Part shown: piece after piece, positions 19,133-28,448 of the stretch | Layout of the letters: each line of letters begins with the position of its first letter | How positions within the stretch are numbered: the stretch's first letter is position 1 | DNA from: Oscillospiraceae bacterium | GTDB taxonomy: Bacteria; Bacillota; Clostridia; Oscillospirales; Ruminococcaceae | Reading direction: 5' to 3' | DNA length: 64,000 nt | Assembly: GCA_016281125.1 (NCBI GenBank) | Contig: JAEEIA010000013.1 | Location: 1 to 64,000, forward strand | Position numbers and translations under genes: made by a program | The notes under the pieces: generated by a model | Told to the model about the DNA's origin: nothing | Database searches by the model: none | What the model saw: the letters and a program-made list of their open reading frames with translations, nothing else

Positions 19133-20920
19133 ATGGGTATTGCGAATGTTCTTGCTTTAATCGGCGGTGTAGCGTTGTTTTTGTTCGGTATGCAGCTCAT
19201 GGGGGACGGCCTCAAGCGTGTTGCCGGAAACAAGCTGGAGCTGGTTCTCTGGAAGCTCTCCGGCACACCGCTCAAGGGAATCCTGCTCGGCACGGTGGTC
19301 ACCGCGGTCGTGCAGTCCTCCTCCGCGACCTCTGCGATGGTCGTCGGCTTCGTCAACTCGGCCATGATGACCGTTGCGCAGTCGATCCCGATTGTCATGG
19401 GCGCAAACATCGGCACGAGCGTCACGGGCTGGCTGCTCTGCCTCTCAATGCTCGGCGGCAGCAACGGCTGGCTGAGCCTGCTCTCCACGGATACGATCTC
19501 CGCGGTTGTGGCGTTCATCGGCATCATCTGGCTGATGTTCTCCAAAAATGAAACGAAAAAGCACATCGGCGGCATTATGCTCGGCTTTGCGGTGCTGATG
19601 TACGGCATGGCGGCCATGAGCGACGCCGTTTCGCCGCTGAAAGAGAGCGAAACCTTCCGGAATCTGCTGACGATGTTTGATAACCCGCTGCTGGGCATTC
19701 TGGTCGGTATTCTGATTACCGCACTGCTCCAGAGCAATTCCGCATCGGTCGGTATTTTGCAGGCACTTTCCGTCACGGGCGCGGTCAGCTACGCAGCTGC
19801 CTTCCCGATGATCATGGGCATGGGCATCGGTGCCTCGATCCCCGTGCTGCTCTCCGCTGTCGGCGCAAACCGGAACGGCAAGCGCACCTCGCTGATCTAT
19901 CTGCTGATCAATGTATTCGGCACTTTGATCTGCACGCTGCTGTTCTACGGCGCCAATCTGCTGCTGCATTTTGATTTCATGCAGAACAGTACCCCGATCA
20001 GCATGATCGGCATTGCATTTGTAAACACGCTGTACCGTATTGCTGCGATCATCGTGCTGATTCCGTTCATCAAATCGCTGGAACGGTTCACGGACTTCCT
20101 GCTGAGAAACTCGTCGGATCCCGAACCGGAAAAGGCCGAGGAGAAGATCCCGGTTGTGCAGCTGGAGGAGCGTTTTCTGGAAAACCCTGTGCTCGCGCTG
20201 ACGCAGAGCAAGGAGGCCATGCGGCAGATGGCCGTTATCACAGAGGAAAACCTGTTCCTCTCCTTTGATCTGATCGGCAAGTACAACGCGGAGGATGCAC
20301 AGAAGGTCATCGACGCGGAGGATGCCGTGGACCATTATGAGGACAAGCTCGGCACATATCTGGTCAAGGTCACGGGCCAGACACTCAATCACGCGGAAAC
20401 ACTGGAATGCTCCCTGTATCTGCATACGGTCGCGGACTTTGAGCGCATCAGCGACCATTCCGTCAACATTCAGGAGGCGGCACTGGAGCTCTATGAAAAG
20501 AACGTCAAATTTTCCGAAAGCGCAAAGGATGAGCTGCGCGTGCTGGAAAATGCGCTGCGCAAGATCGTGACCATCACGTTCAAGGCGTTCCGTGAGGGCG
20601 ATCTGGAGCTTGCTGCCCATGTTGAACCGCTGGAGGAGCTGATCGACTCGCTGTGCCAGTCGGCCAAGCTGAACCATGTTGCGCGTCTGCAAACGCAGAT
20701 CTGTACGCTCCAGCAGGGATTTGTGTTCAATGATCTTCTCAGCAACTTTGAGCGTGTCGCGGATCACTGCTCCAATATTGCAGTCGCACTGGTCGAGCTG
20801 CATGCGGATTCGTTTGATACGCACGAATACCTCAGCAATATCAAGAACCGCCAGAATGCGGAATTCCAGCAGATGTACGACGAGTACAGCAGGGAATTCG
20901 CCTTTCTGGACATCGACTGA
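19133..20920 (+). CDS. Na/Pi cotransporter family protein with C-terminal PhoU-like domain
   Basis: GGVALFLFGMQLMGDGLKRVAG..., QSSSATSAMVVGFVNSAMM and QSNSASVGILQAL repeated QSS motifs; helical PhoU-like C-terminus. Confidence 0.9.
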   Translation: MGIANVLALIGGVALFLFGMQLMGDGLKRVAGNKLELVLWKLSGTPLKGILLGTVVTAVVQSSSATSAMVVGFVNSAMMTVAQSIPIVMGANIGTSVTGWLLCLSMLGGSNGWLSLLSTDTISAVVAFIGIIWLMFSKNETKKHIGGIMLGFAVLMYGMAAMSDAVSPLKESETFRNLLTMFDNPLLGILVGILITALLQSNSASVGILQALSVTGAVSYAAAFPMIMGMGIGASIPVLLSAVGANRNGKRTSLIYLLINVFGTLICTLLFYGANLLLHFDFMQNSTPISMIGIAFVNTLYRIAAIIVLIPFIKSLERFTDFLLRNSSDPEPEKAEEKIPVVQLEERFLENPVLALTQSKEAMRQMAVITEENLFLSFDLIGKYNAEDAQKVIDAEDAVDHYEDKLGTYLVKVTGQTLNHAETLECSLYLHTVADFERISDHSVNIQEAALELYEKNVKFSESAKDELRVLENALRKIVTITFKAFREGDLELAAHVEPLEELIDSLCQSAKLNHVARLQTQICTLQQGFVFNDLLSNFERVADHCSNIAVALVELHADSFDTHEYLSNIKNRQNAEFQQMYDEYSREFAFLDID

Positions 20921-20925
20921 ATATG

Positions 20926-20958
20926 GATCCCCCTTTCCGCGTGAAAGGGGGATTATTT
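20926..20958 (+). terminator. Terminator of nptA-like gene
   Basis: ATCCCCCTTTC CGCGT GAAAGGGGGAT TATTT. Confidence 0.75.
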
Positions 20959-20961
20959 ACT

Positions 20962-21008
20962 GCAAAAACAGCGCACCCCACCGTTTCAGCGAGGTGCGCT
21001 GTTTATTT
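20962..21008 (-). terminator. Terminator of polysaccharide deacetylase gene
   Basis: AACAGCGCACC...GGTGCGCTGTT inverted repeat with T-run on the reverse strand. Confidence 0.65.
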
Positions 21009-21857
21009 TTATCCCCAGTCGGGGTGCTCGCTCAGCAGCCTGAACGAATACCCGCGGTCGATCAGATCCTGCAAAATAATCGGCAGGATCTGGACTGAGC
21101 CTTCCTCCGTATCGTGGAACAGGAACACGACCGGCACATCCGGCGTATCCTGATACCAGCCGATGCACTCCTGATAGGACTGCATGAAGTATTCCGTATC
21201 AGAAAGTCCCTTTGTGTTGCCCTTCGGCCATTTGTCGTTGTCGGCGGCGTTCCAGTCGAACCAGCGGTAGCCCTCATAGTTGATCCGCTGGATAATGTCC
21301 TCGCGCACGTCGGCGGCGTACTTGGTCGTGGAGCCGCCCGGGAACCGCACGCAGATCCGCTCCGGAAGGCTGCCGCACGCTTTCTGTACAGCGCGCTTCC
21401 ATTTTTCGGTTTCCGCAAAGAACGCATCCGCCGAGGCATAGCACTTTTCAAATTCATGCGTATAGGTGTGGCACGCGATCAGATTGCCGCGCTTCACAAT
21501 CTCCGCCGCGGTTTCCGGATAGAGATCCACAAAGGAACCGACCGTGAAGAAGGTTGCCTTTGCCCCGTAGCGATCCAGAATATCGAGCACCTGCGGCGTA
21601 TTCTTGCAGGGGCCGTCGTCAAAGGTCAGATAGATCTGCCGTCCGGTTTCCGCATTCCGCGTCGCCGGAGCAGGCTCTCCGATGATGGCGGGGGGCGTGG
21701 TCATGGTCACCTGCGGCGCAGGCTCGGCCGCTGCGGAATTTGCATCCGCATGTTTATAGTAGGCGACTGCGGCGTACCCGACCATCAGCAGCATGACCAT
21801 CAGAAACAGCGGCGAAATGCCCTGCGGCTGCGCATCCTTTTTTTCATTCTCACTCAT
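21009..21857 (-). CDS. Polysaccharide deacetylase (NodB/CE4), membrane-anchored
   Basis: IYLTFDDGPCKNTPQVLDIL, KATFFTVGSF, GNLIACHTYTHEF; N-terminal TM. Confidence 0.9.
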   Translation of the reverse strand: MSENEKKDAQPQGISPLFLMVMLLMVGYAAVAYYKHADANSAAAEPAPQVTMTTPPAIIGEPAPATRNAETGRQIYLTFDDGPCKNTPQVLDILDRYGAKATFFTVGSFVDLYPETAAEIVKRGNLIACHTYTHEFEKCYASADAFFAETEKWKRAVQKACGSLPERICVRFPGGSTTKYAADVREDIIQRINYEGYRWFDWNAADNDKWPKGNTKGLSDTEYFMQSYQECIGWYQDTPDVPVVFLFHDTEEGSVQILPIILQDLIDRGYSFRLLSEHPDWG

Positions 21858-22112
21858 TGTTCTGTCATCTCTTTTCCGGTTCTGAACGGCAGAGCCGTTT
21901 TTTTCTTATTATACCATTCAGATGCCGGTCTGTCAATAGCTTTTACTTATCCGGACAGCAGCGGATGCTTATATTTTTACGGAAACCGCTTGCATGTTTC
22001 GTTTTTTTGTGATATAATAGTAAAGGCGCGCAAAAATCAGCGCCTGACAGAAAAAATACAGCGGCAGCGCACAGAACGTATGCCGGAAGAACAAAAAGCA
22101 GGAGCAAACAGT

Positions 22113-23525
22113 ATGGTCTTTTCAAGCCTTTATTTTCTATACCTGTTTCTGCCCGTATGCCTGCTCTGCTACGGGCTTTCGCCGTCTTTATCGGTCAAAA
22201 ATATTACATTAACGCTGTTCTCACTGATCTTTTATGCCTGGGGCGAGCCGACCTATATCATTCTGCTGCTGATCAGCGTGCTGATGAACTATCTGTTCGG
22301 CCTCGGCATCGGCGGCTGCCAGAAGCGGGAGAAAGCAGGCGGCGCCAAGGCGGTCATGATTCTGAGCCTGGTTTTCAACATCGGCCTGCTAGGCGTGTTC
22401 AAATACAGCGGCTTTATCGCGGAAAACCTGAACCTGATTCCCGGGGTAAGCATCCCCGTGCCGAAGCTGACGCTGCCCATCGGCATCAGCTTTTACACCT
22501 TCCAGATCCTCTCCTATATCATTGACCTGTACTGGGAGAAGATCGACGTCCAGCGCAACCCGCTGCATCTGCTGCTGTATATCTCCATGTTCCCGCAGCT
22601 GATTGCGGGCCCGATTGTCCGTTACGCGACCATCGCAGAGGAGATCAAAAACCGCAAAACCACGCTTGCAGACCTGAGCGAGGGGCTCACCCGCCTGATG
22701 CTCGGCCTCGGCAAAAAGGTCATTCTGGCGAATCATCTCTCTGTGATCGTCGATCAGTTCTTCGGCACGCCCGGCACGCCGATTTCTGTGACCGGCACCT
22801 GGTATGCCGTCATCGTCTATGCGATGCAGATTTACTTTGACTTTTCCGGCTATTCGGATATGGCAATCGGCATGGGACGCATGTTCGGGTTCCACTTTGA
22901 CGAGAACTTCCGGCATCCGTTCCTCTGCAAGGATATTTCGGAGTTCTGGCAGCGCTGGCATATCTCGCTGGGTACCTTCTTCCGCGATTACCTGCTCTAT
23001 GTGCCGATCTTCGGCAAGCGCAGAAAATACGGCGGCCTGTTCCTCGTGTGGTTCTGCACGGGACTCTGGCACGGCGCAAGCTGGAACTTTATCATCTGGG
23101 GCTTGTACTTCGGCGTGTTTATCCTGATTGAACAGCTGATCGGCAAAAAGCGCATGAAGAAGATCCCGATTGTCATTCGTCATATCTACAACAAAATCGT
23201 CATTATCATCGGCTTTGGCATCTTCTATTTTGAGGATCTGGGCAGACTGGGCGGATTCTTCGGGAATCTGGTCGGCGCAAACGGAAACGCGCTGATGGAC
23301 AAGACGGTGCAGCTCTCGGTGCAGAATAATCTGTTTTTGCTGATTGCCGCGCTGATCTGCTGCTTCCCGCTCTATGAGGGACTGCAAAAGCTGAAAACGC
23401 GCTATGCGGCGGCTGTTTATGCGGTCGATGTGGTTCAGACCGTCTGCAATGCCGCGCTGCTGATTGTCAGCAGTATTCTGCTTGTGGATGCCACAAACAA
23501 CCCGTTCCTGTATTTCCGCTTCTGA
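22113..23525 (+). CDS. MBOAT-family O-acyltransferase (AlgI-like)
   Basis: MVFSSLYFLYLFLPVCLLCYG; LYISMFPQLIAGPIVRY; SEFWQRWHISLGTFFRDYLLYVPIFG; GLWHGASWNFIIWGLYFG (MBOAT His). Confidence 0.93.
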   Translation: MVFSSLYFLYLFLPVCLLCYGLSPSLSVKNITLTLFSLIFYAWGEPTYIILLLISVLMNYLFGLGIGGCQKREKAGGAKAVMILSLVFNIGLLGVFKYSGFIAENLNLIPGVSIPVPKLTLPIGISFYTFQILSYIIDLYWEKIDVQRNPLHLLLYISMFPQLIAGPIVRYATIAEEIKNRKTTLADLSEGLTRLMLGLGKKVILANHLSVIVDQFFGTPGTPISVTGTWYAVIVYAMQIYFDFSGYSDMAIGMGRMFGFHFDENFRHPFLCKDISEFWQRWHISLGTFFRDYLLYVPIFGKRRKYGGLFLVWFCTGLWHGASWNFIIWGLYFGVFILIEQLIGKKRMKKIPIVIRHIYNKIVIIIGFGIFYFEDLGRLGGFFGNLVGANGNALMDKTVQLSVQNNLFLLIAALICCFPLYEGLQKLKTRYAAAVYAVDVVQTVCNAALLIVSSILLVDATNNPFLYFRF

Positions 23526-23577
23526 GTACGGGACATGGATCAGAAAGAGCGATATATCAAAGAAAGGAGGCTTTGCC

Positions 23578-26016
23578 ATGCCGAATACCGATCTGCCGGA
23601 TGATGAAATCATGCAGCCGGAACCGGATGACACAGCCTTTCCGGAGGACGACCTGCCGGAGGAGCCGCTGATCGACCGGCGCACAGCCATTGCACAGGCG
23701 AGAGCAATCCGCCGTGAGGCAGCCGCGCTGGAGCAGGCGGAAAAGGAAAAGGCCGCAGAAACCGCAAACAGCATTCTGGAGCTTGCAGGCCCTGAGCCGA
23801 AGCGCTCGATCCGCAGGCAGATGGCGCCGATTCCGGTTTCTGTCACAACCGGAAAATTCAGCTGGCTGGACGATGTCAAAAAGCTAAAGCCCGCACAGTC
23901 GGACGCAGAGGAAATCGTGGAGCAGCTGGTGGCGGAATCCCGCCAGCGTGATGCAGAGCCTGCCGCGGAGGATTTGGCAGAGGCAAAGCAGGTGGATCCT
24001 GCCGATCTGCTGGAGCATATCATCACGGAGGTGCAGAATCCCCACGCACCGGAGGCGATTGTCGCGCAGGTGCTGCGGGAATCCGCAGCTGCCTCTGCTG
24101 CACAGGAGCTTATTCCCGAGCCGGACGGGGAACCGGCGGCATCCGCAGAGGCAGCGGAGCAGGAATCCGCGGACGAGCCGGTGTATGCGCCGGAGGAACC
24201 TTTTGCAGCGGATGACGCAGATCCGGACAGCGCGGCGGAAGCTGATGCTGCGGAATATGATGATGAAGCCGCGGAGGAACCTGCGGAATATAATGAGGAA
24301 ACCGCGGAGGCGTCTGCGGAATATTATGAAGAATACGCAGATGAGCCTGCGGAATATTTTGATGATGACGCAGAGGAATCTGCTGCATATTTTGATGACG
24401 ACACGGCTGATGCCGCAGAATATGATGATTACGGTGCGGACGATGACACGGACTATGCGGACGAGGCTGAATACGAAGAATATGATGAATACGCAGATGA
24501 GCCGGAGCCGGTGAGAAAGCCCGTGCGGAGAATGCCGGTGCATGTGCCGCCCTGTTCGGATGAGGAGGCTTCCGCGCAGTACCGTGCTGCCGTCAGGGAC
24601 GGGCGTGCAGGGCTGAAAAAGCAGACGCGCCGCAGCAACCGCGCTTGGAACCGCGAGGCCGCGGGCATCCGCGCAAAGCTGACCGGCGAAAAAACCGCGC
24701 GTCAGACCGCCAAATGGAATGTCGGCATCTGCCTGACAGTTCTGTTCGGCGTTGCAGTCGGGATGCTTGTGCTGGAACGCCCGACCGTTTCCATGGAAGA
24801 AAACCGCACGCTTGCGAAGATGCCGGAATTCACCGTGGAGGATTATCTCGACGGCAAATACACGGCAGGTGTTGCGGAATACTATAATGATACGGTGCCC
24901 GGGCGCTCGACGCTCAAGGGCTGGGTGCAGGAGATCCGCAAGTGCATGGGCCTGCGCAGTGAGGTTTCGCTTCACGGCAGCGGCGCCGTGCAGCAGCCTG
25001 TTCCTGCGGAAACAACCGTTCCGGTTCCGGAAACGACCGCGCCGCGTGTGACGGCCGTCACGCTGTATGCAGCAGAGGAAATTCCGGAAACGACGACGAC
25101 AACCGCTGCGCCGGAGCCGGAAGAACCGGAGCGCGAGGGCGAAATCAGCAACAATATCCTGATTGTGGACAAACGCGGCATCATGCTGTTCGGCGGCTGG
25201 GAAACCATGGGCGAAACCTATGCGGCAAATGTCAACCGCTTCAAGGAATCGCTGCCGAATGTCAATATGTATTCGATGGTTGTGCCGACGCCCTGCTCGT
25301 ATTATACGCCGGAGGATTTCCAGTATCTGATTACGAGCGAGAAAGCGAATATTGACTATATCAACCGTTCACTGGTCAATGTCACGCCGGTGGATGTCTA
25401 TTCGGCACTGGAAAAGCACAAGGACGAGCCGATCTTCATGCGGACGGATCACCACTGGACGTCCCTCGGTGCCTTCTACGGCGCAGAGGTGTTCTCTGCG
25501 GCGGCACGCGTGCCGTTTGCGCGGATCGACGAATACGATCGGCATTCCAAGGACGGCTACGTCGGCACGCTGTACGGCTTCTCCAATGACATCATCCTGA
25601 AAGAGAATCCGGAGGAGTTTTTCTGGTACGTGCCGAAGAAGCAGTTCCGCACCGAGTATTACAACCGGTCGTTCGGCTTTGAGCGCGAGGGCGATTTCTT
25701 CATGGATATTGAGAATGTCGCGCCGGTCAGCTGGTATATGGTGTATATGGCCGGTGACGACCATGTGCTGAAAATTACCTCGGATGTCGGCAACGGCAGA
25801 AAGCTCTGCGTGATCAAGGACAGCTACGGCAATGCGCTGATTCCGTGGCTGACGTCCTCGTTTGACGAGATCTATGTAATCGACATGCGGTATTTCAATC
25901 TGAATGCCGTGCAGTTTATCAAGGATCAGGGCATTACCGATGTGCTGTTTGCGATGAACAGCTTCAGCGCGAACGGCCCGAATACGGATAAGATCGAAAC
26001 GATCCGCGTGCAGTGA
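23578..26016 (+). CDS. DHHW-family protein (AlgJ/AlgX-like) with long acidic low-complexity N-terminal region
   Basis: Acidic region 24120-24520, one TM, then ENRTLAKMPEFTVEDYLDGKYTAGVAEYYNDTVPGRS; MRTDHHWTSLGAFYGAE; KDSYGNALIPWL. Confidence 0.88.
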   Translation: MPNTDLPDDEIMQPEPDDTAFPEDDLPEEPLIDRRTAIAQARAIRREAAALEQAEKEKAAETANSILELAGPEPKRSIRRQMAPIPVSVTTGKFSWLDDVKKLKPAQSDAEEIVEQLVAESRQRDAEPAAEDLAEAKQVDPADLLEHIITEVQNPHAPEAIVAQVLRESAAASAAQELIPEPDGEPAASAEAAEQESADEPVYAPEEPFAADDADPDSAAEADAAEYDDEAAEEPAEYNEETAEASAEYYEEYADEPAEYFDDDAEESAAYFDDDTADAAEYDDYGADDDTDYADEAEYEEYDEYADEPEPVRKPVRRMPVHVPPCSDEEASAQYRAAVRDGRAGLKKQTRRSNRAWNREAAGIRAKLTGEKTARQTAKWNVGICLTVLFGVAVGMLVLERPTVSMEENRTLAKMPEFTVEDYLDGKYTAGVAEYYNDTVPGRSTLKGWVQEIRKCMGLRSEVSLHGSGAVQQPVPAETTVPVPETTAPRVTAVTLYAAEEIPETTTTTAAPEPEEPEREGEISNNILIVDKRGIMLFGGWETMGETYAANVNRFKESLPNVNMYSMVVPTPCSYYTPEDFQYLITSEKANIDYINRSLVNVTPVDVYSALEKHKDEPIFMRTDHHWTSLGAFYGAEVFSAAARVPFARIDEYDRHSKDGYVGTLYGFSNDIILKENPEEFFWYVPKKQFRTEYYNRSFGFEREGDFFMDIENVAPVSWYMVYMAGDDHVLKITSDVGNGRKLCVIKDSYGNALIPWLTSSFDEIYVIDMRYFNLNAVQFIKDQGITDVLFAMNSFSANGPNTDKIETIRVQ

Positions 26017-26037
26017 AAAAAGAAAGGAGTATGCAAA

Positions 26038-26283
26038 ATGACAAAGGCAGAAGCAATGGAGGCTCTGACGCCGATTTTCCGCGAGGTGTTTGACGATGAC
26101 AGCATCGAGCTCACGGACGAGCTGACCGCAGCAGATGTGGAGGGCTGGGACAGCGTTGAGCATTTCAACCTGATTTCGGAGATTGAGAGCGCATTCGGCA
26201 TGCGCTTTAAGATGAAGGAGGTTTCCGGCATGAAGAATGTCGGAGAGCTCGCAGAAATCGTTGCAGAGCGCGGGAGCTTATAA
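26038..26283 (+). CDS. Acyl carrier protein
   Basis: 81 aa, GWDSVEHFNLISEIESAFG phosphopantetheine-site context; 21 nt after the DHHW gene. Confidence 0.9.
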   Translation: MTKAEAMEALTPIFREVFDDDSIELTDELTAADVEGWDSVEHFNLISEIESAFGMRFKMKEVSGMKNVGELAEIVAERGSL

Positions 26284-26337
26284 GGCATCGCTGCGCTGCG
26301 CAGACAGAATCCCATATCCCGTAAGAGCGAAATTACA

Positions 26338-26369
26338 GGGCGCTGACGAAACCGTCGGCGCCCTTTGTC
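26338..26369 (+). terminator. Terminator downstream of ACP
   Basis: GGGCGCTGACG AAAC CGTCGGCGCCC TTTG. Confidence 0.7.
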
Positions 26370-26431
26370 TGTATAAAAAGTGATGAGAATGGTGGAGCTT
26401 CCGCCCGCTCCGCAATGCGTTTGCAAGCAAA

Positions 26432-26592
26432 CTTGCCCCAAGCCCCTGCTTAAGGAACATTGGCCCTGAAGAATCCGCTTGTGACGAAAATAATGTATTT
26501 TCGTAATTTTCCTATAATTCGGGATTCCAAAGGAATTCTGTCCCTTTGGCGGGGTTTGGGGCAGCGCCCCATTATCAATCGGAGATACCGCT
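26432..26592. repeat. Interspersed palindromic repeat, copy A (left end degenerate)
   Basis: CCCCTGCTTAAGGAACATTGGCCCTGAAGAATCC...GGGATTCCAAAGGAATTCTGTCCCTTTGGCGGGGTTTGGGGCAGCGCCCCATTAT..CGGAGATACCGCT; matches copy B. Confidence 0.8.
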
Positions 26593-26611
26593 CTATAATC
26601 AAAAGTGTGAA

Positions 26612-26640
26612 CCGGCTGCGGCAGTGCCTTCCGCAGCCGG
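26612..26640. repeat. Perfect 10-bp stem hairpin
   Basis: CCGGCTGCGG cagtgcctt CCGCAGCCGG. Confidence 0.7.
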
Positions 26641-27176
26641 AAAGCTGATGAAATTGCGGCTTGAATCCGGCAAAATGCTCTCAGAAAAAATGGCGTTCCG
26701 GCGCGTTCCGAACGCTGCCCGGAACCATATTTTCCAAGTGGGAAATCCGGAAAACGGTTACAATTTTCGGCTGAAAAATGACAGATTGTTAATTTTTTCG
26801 GTCGATTTGAACAGGAACGAAACGAAAAAATATGAGCGTTTCCGGCGTGACGGCAGAGTTCCCAATTCTGTCCGTTTAGGACATCTCCTTTTTATCAAAA
26901 AAGCAAAATAATAGTATTACTTATGGGCGATGTTGCCGCATAAATAACGGGGAGGAAAACGGAATTGGTATCTCAATTTTGTGTAATATGTCAAATTCTT
27001 TTTACCTATGGTATAAAACATGGCAATTCTACTACAAAATGCACAAAAGAACCATGCAAGATTCTACAAAGCAGCATCTTGCAATTATCGCAAAAATGTT
27101 GTATAATAAAGTTGAGGAAAGTGACAAAATCACTGATTCCGGTGAAATCTGTAAAAATTTGTGAGGAGGATTTCTT

Positions 27177-28040
27177 ATGCCGCAGCAGAGTTTTGCGCAA
27201 GCCCCGAATCCGCTCGACAGCCGGATCATGAAGACCCCGAGTGCCGTTGCACGACGCGCGTTCTTCTATCTGCAGGAGTGCGGACATCTGAAAGCGGGCG
27301 AAAATCATCACACGAGCCGTCAGAACCTGCAATCGTTCCTGTTTGCAGTTGTTCTGAACGGGAAGGGAAGCCTGACATACGAAGGAAGACAGTTCCAACT
27401 GGAGGGCGGGGACTGCTTCTTCATCGACTGCCGGGCAGCGCATTCGTATCAGAGCGATGCGCAGGATCCGTGGGAGCTGCTTTGGATTCATTTCAACGGC
27501 TGCACCTCGGAGGAATATTATAAGTTGTTCACGGCGCAGCTTCAGCCGGTGTTCCATCCGGTGTCAACAGTGAAGTTCGTTTCCCTGTTGCAGGAAATCA
27601 TGCGCCTGAATGCCGAAACCTATGCAGATACCGAGGTGCTGACCTCCGGTCTGATCGTCAATCTGCTGACCATGCTGCTGACTGTCAACAGCATCGCAGA
27701 GGAAAACGACACCGCGCTCCAGGCGAAGCTCAAGACTGTGCTGGCGCACATTGACGCGAACTTCACCGGGGAGATCCGTCTGGACGATCTGGCCAAGCGC
27801 TTTGACATCAGCAAATACTACCTGACGCGCGAATTCAAGCGCGCCTACGGAGAAACGATCTTCCAGCACATCATCGCGCTGCGCATCAACTACGCAAAGC
27901 GCCTGCTGCGCTTCACGGACAAATCCGTGGAGGAGATCTCCGCCCTGTGCGGCTTCAACGATCAAAGCTACTTCTCCAAGCAATTCAAGAAAGCGGAGAA
28001 TGTAACATGTCTGGCTTTCCGCCGCCGCTGGCGCGATTGA
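27177..28040 (+). CDS. AraC-family transcriptional regulator (cupin + HTH)
   Basis: N-terminal AraC-binding cupin; C-terminal RLDDLAKRFDISKYYLTREFKRAYGETIFQHIIALRINYAKRLLR...SVEEISALCGFNDQSYFSKQFKK; GAGGAGG RBS. Confidence 0.92.
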   Translation: MPQQSFAQAPNPLDSRIMKTPSAVARRAFFYLQECGHLKAGENHHTSRQNLQSFLFAVVLNGKGSLTYEGRQFQLEGGDCFFIDCRAAHSYQSDAQDPWELLWIHFNGCTSEEYYKLFTAQLQPVFHPVSTVKFVSLLQEIMRLNAETYADTEVLTSGLIVNLLTMLLTVNSIAEENDTALQAKLKTVLAHIDANFTGEIRLDDLAKRFDISKYYLTREFKRAYGETIFQHIIALRINYAKRLLRFTDKSVEEISALCGFNDQSYFSKQFKKAENVTCLAFRRRWRD

Positions 28041-28225
28041 ACGCTCCTCGGGAACCACGGCGGGATACCACCCAGGGAACCGGCCGCCGCTTGCGGGTAG
28101 CCGTGCTGCATGATATTTACGGGTGTCATGCAGCAGCCTGACCGTTATACTATAATAGTATCGCAAAATAGTAGAGCAGTGAGGCTTCCGGACGGCAGGC
28201 GGTTTCCTTTTTTCTCCGGACGCGG

Positions 28226-28396
28226 AGCGAGGGCGAAGGCTGCCGCACTGTGCAGCTCAGCCGTCTGCGGGAGGTGCTCGGCACGTTTCCGCTGATTGTC
28301 AATACGGTTCCGTCCATGCTTCTGGACCGTGAAACGCTCCGCTGCGTCCGGCGGGACGCACTCATTCTTGATCTGGCTTCAAAGCCGGGCGGGGAT
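28226..28396 (+). pseudogene. dpaA: Dipicolinate synthase subunit A (dpaA/spoVFA), internal fragment
   Basis: EGEGCRTVQLSRLREVLGTFPLIVNTVPSMLLDRETLRCVRRDALILDLASKPGG: matches the DpaA/SpoVFA core I recall (..VNTVP...LIIDLASKPGG..); N-terminus missing and breaks at SKPGG. Confidence 0.7.
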
Positions 28397-28448
28397 GATA
28401 ACAAAGCCATTTCCAATGTGACGGATCACCATTTGGGGGAATGCGGCT

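Noticed and set aside
22389-24026. 545-aa minus-strand ORF
   Set aside because: Antisense to the MBOAT and DHHW genes; the sense-strand proteins have clear motifs.
26460-26911. Small ORFs in the ACP-AraC gap
   Set aside because: Overlap interspersed repeat copy A and hairpins; no RBS or similarity; treated as non-coding.
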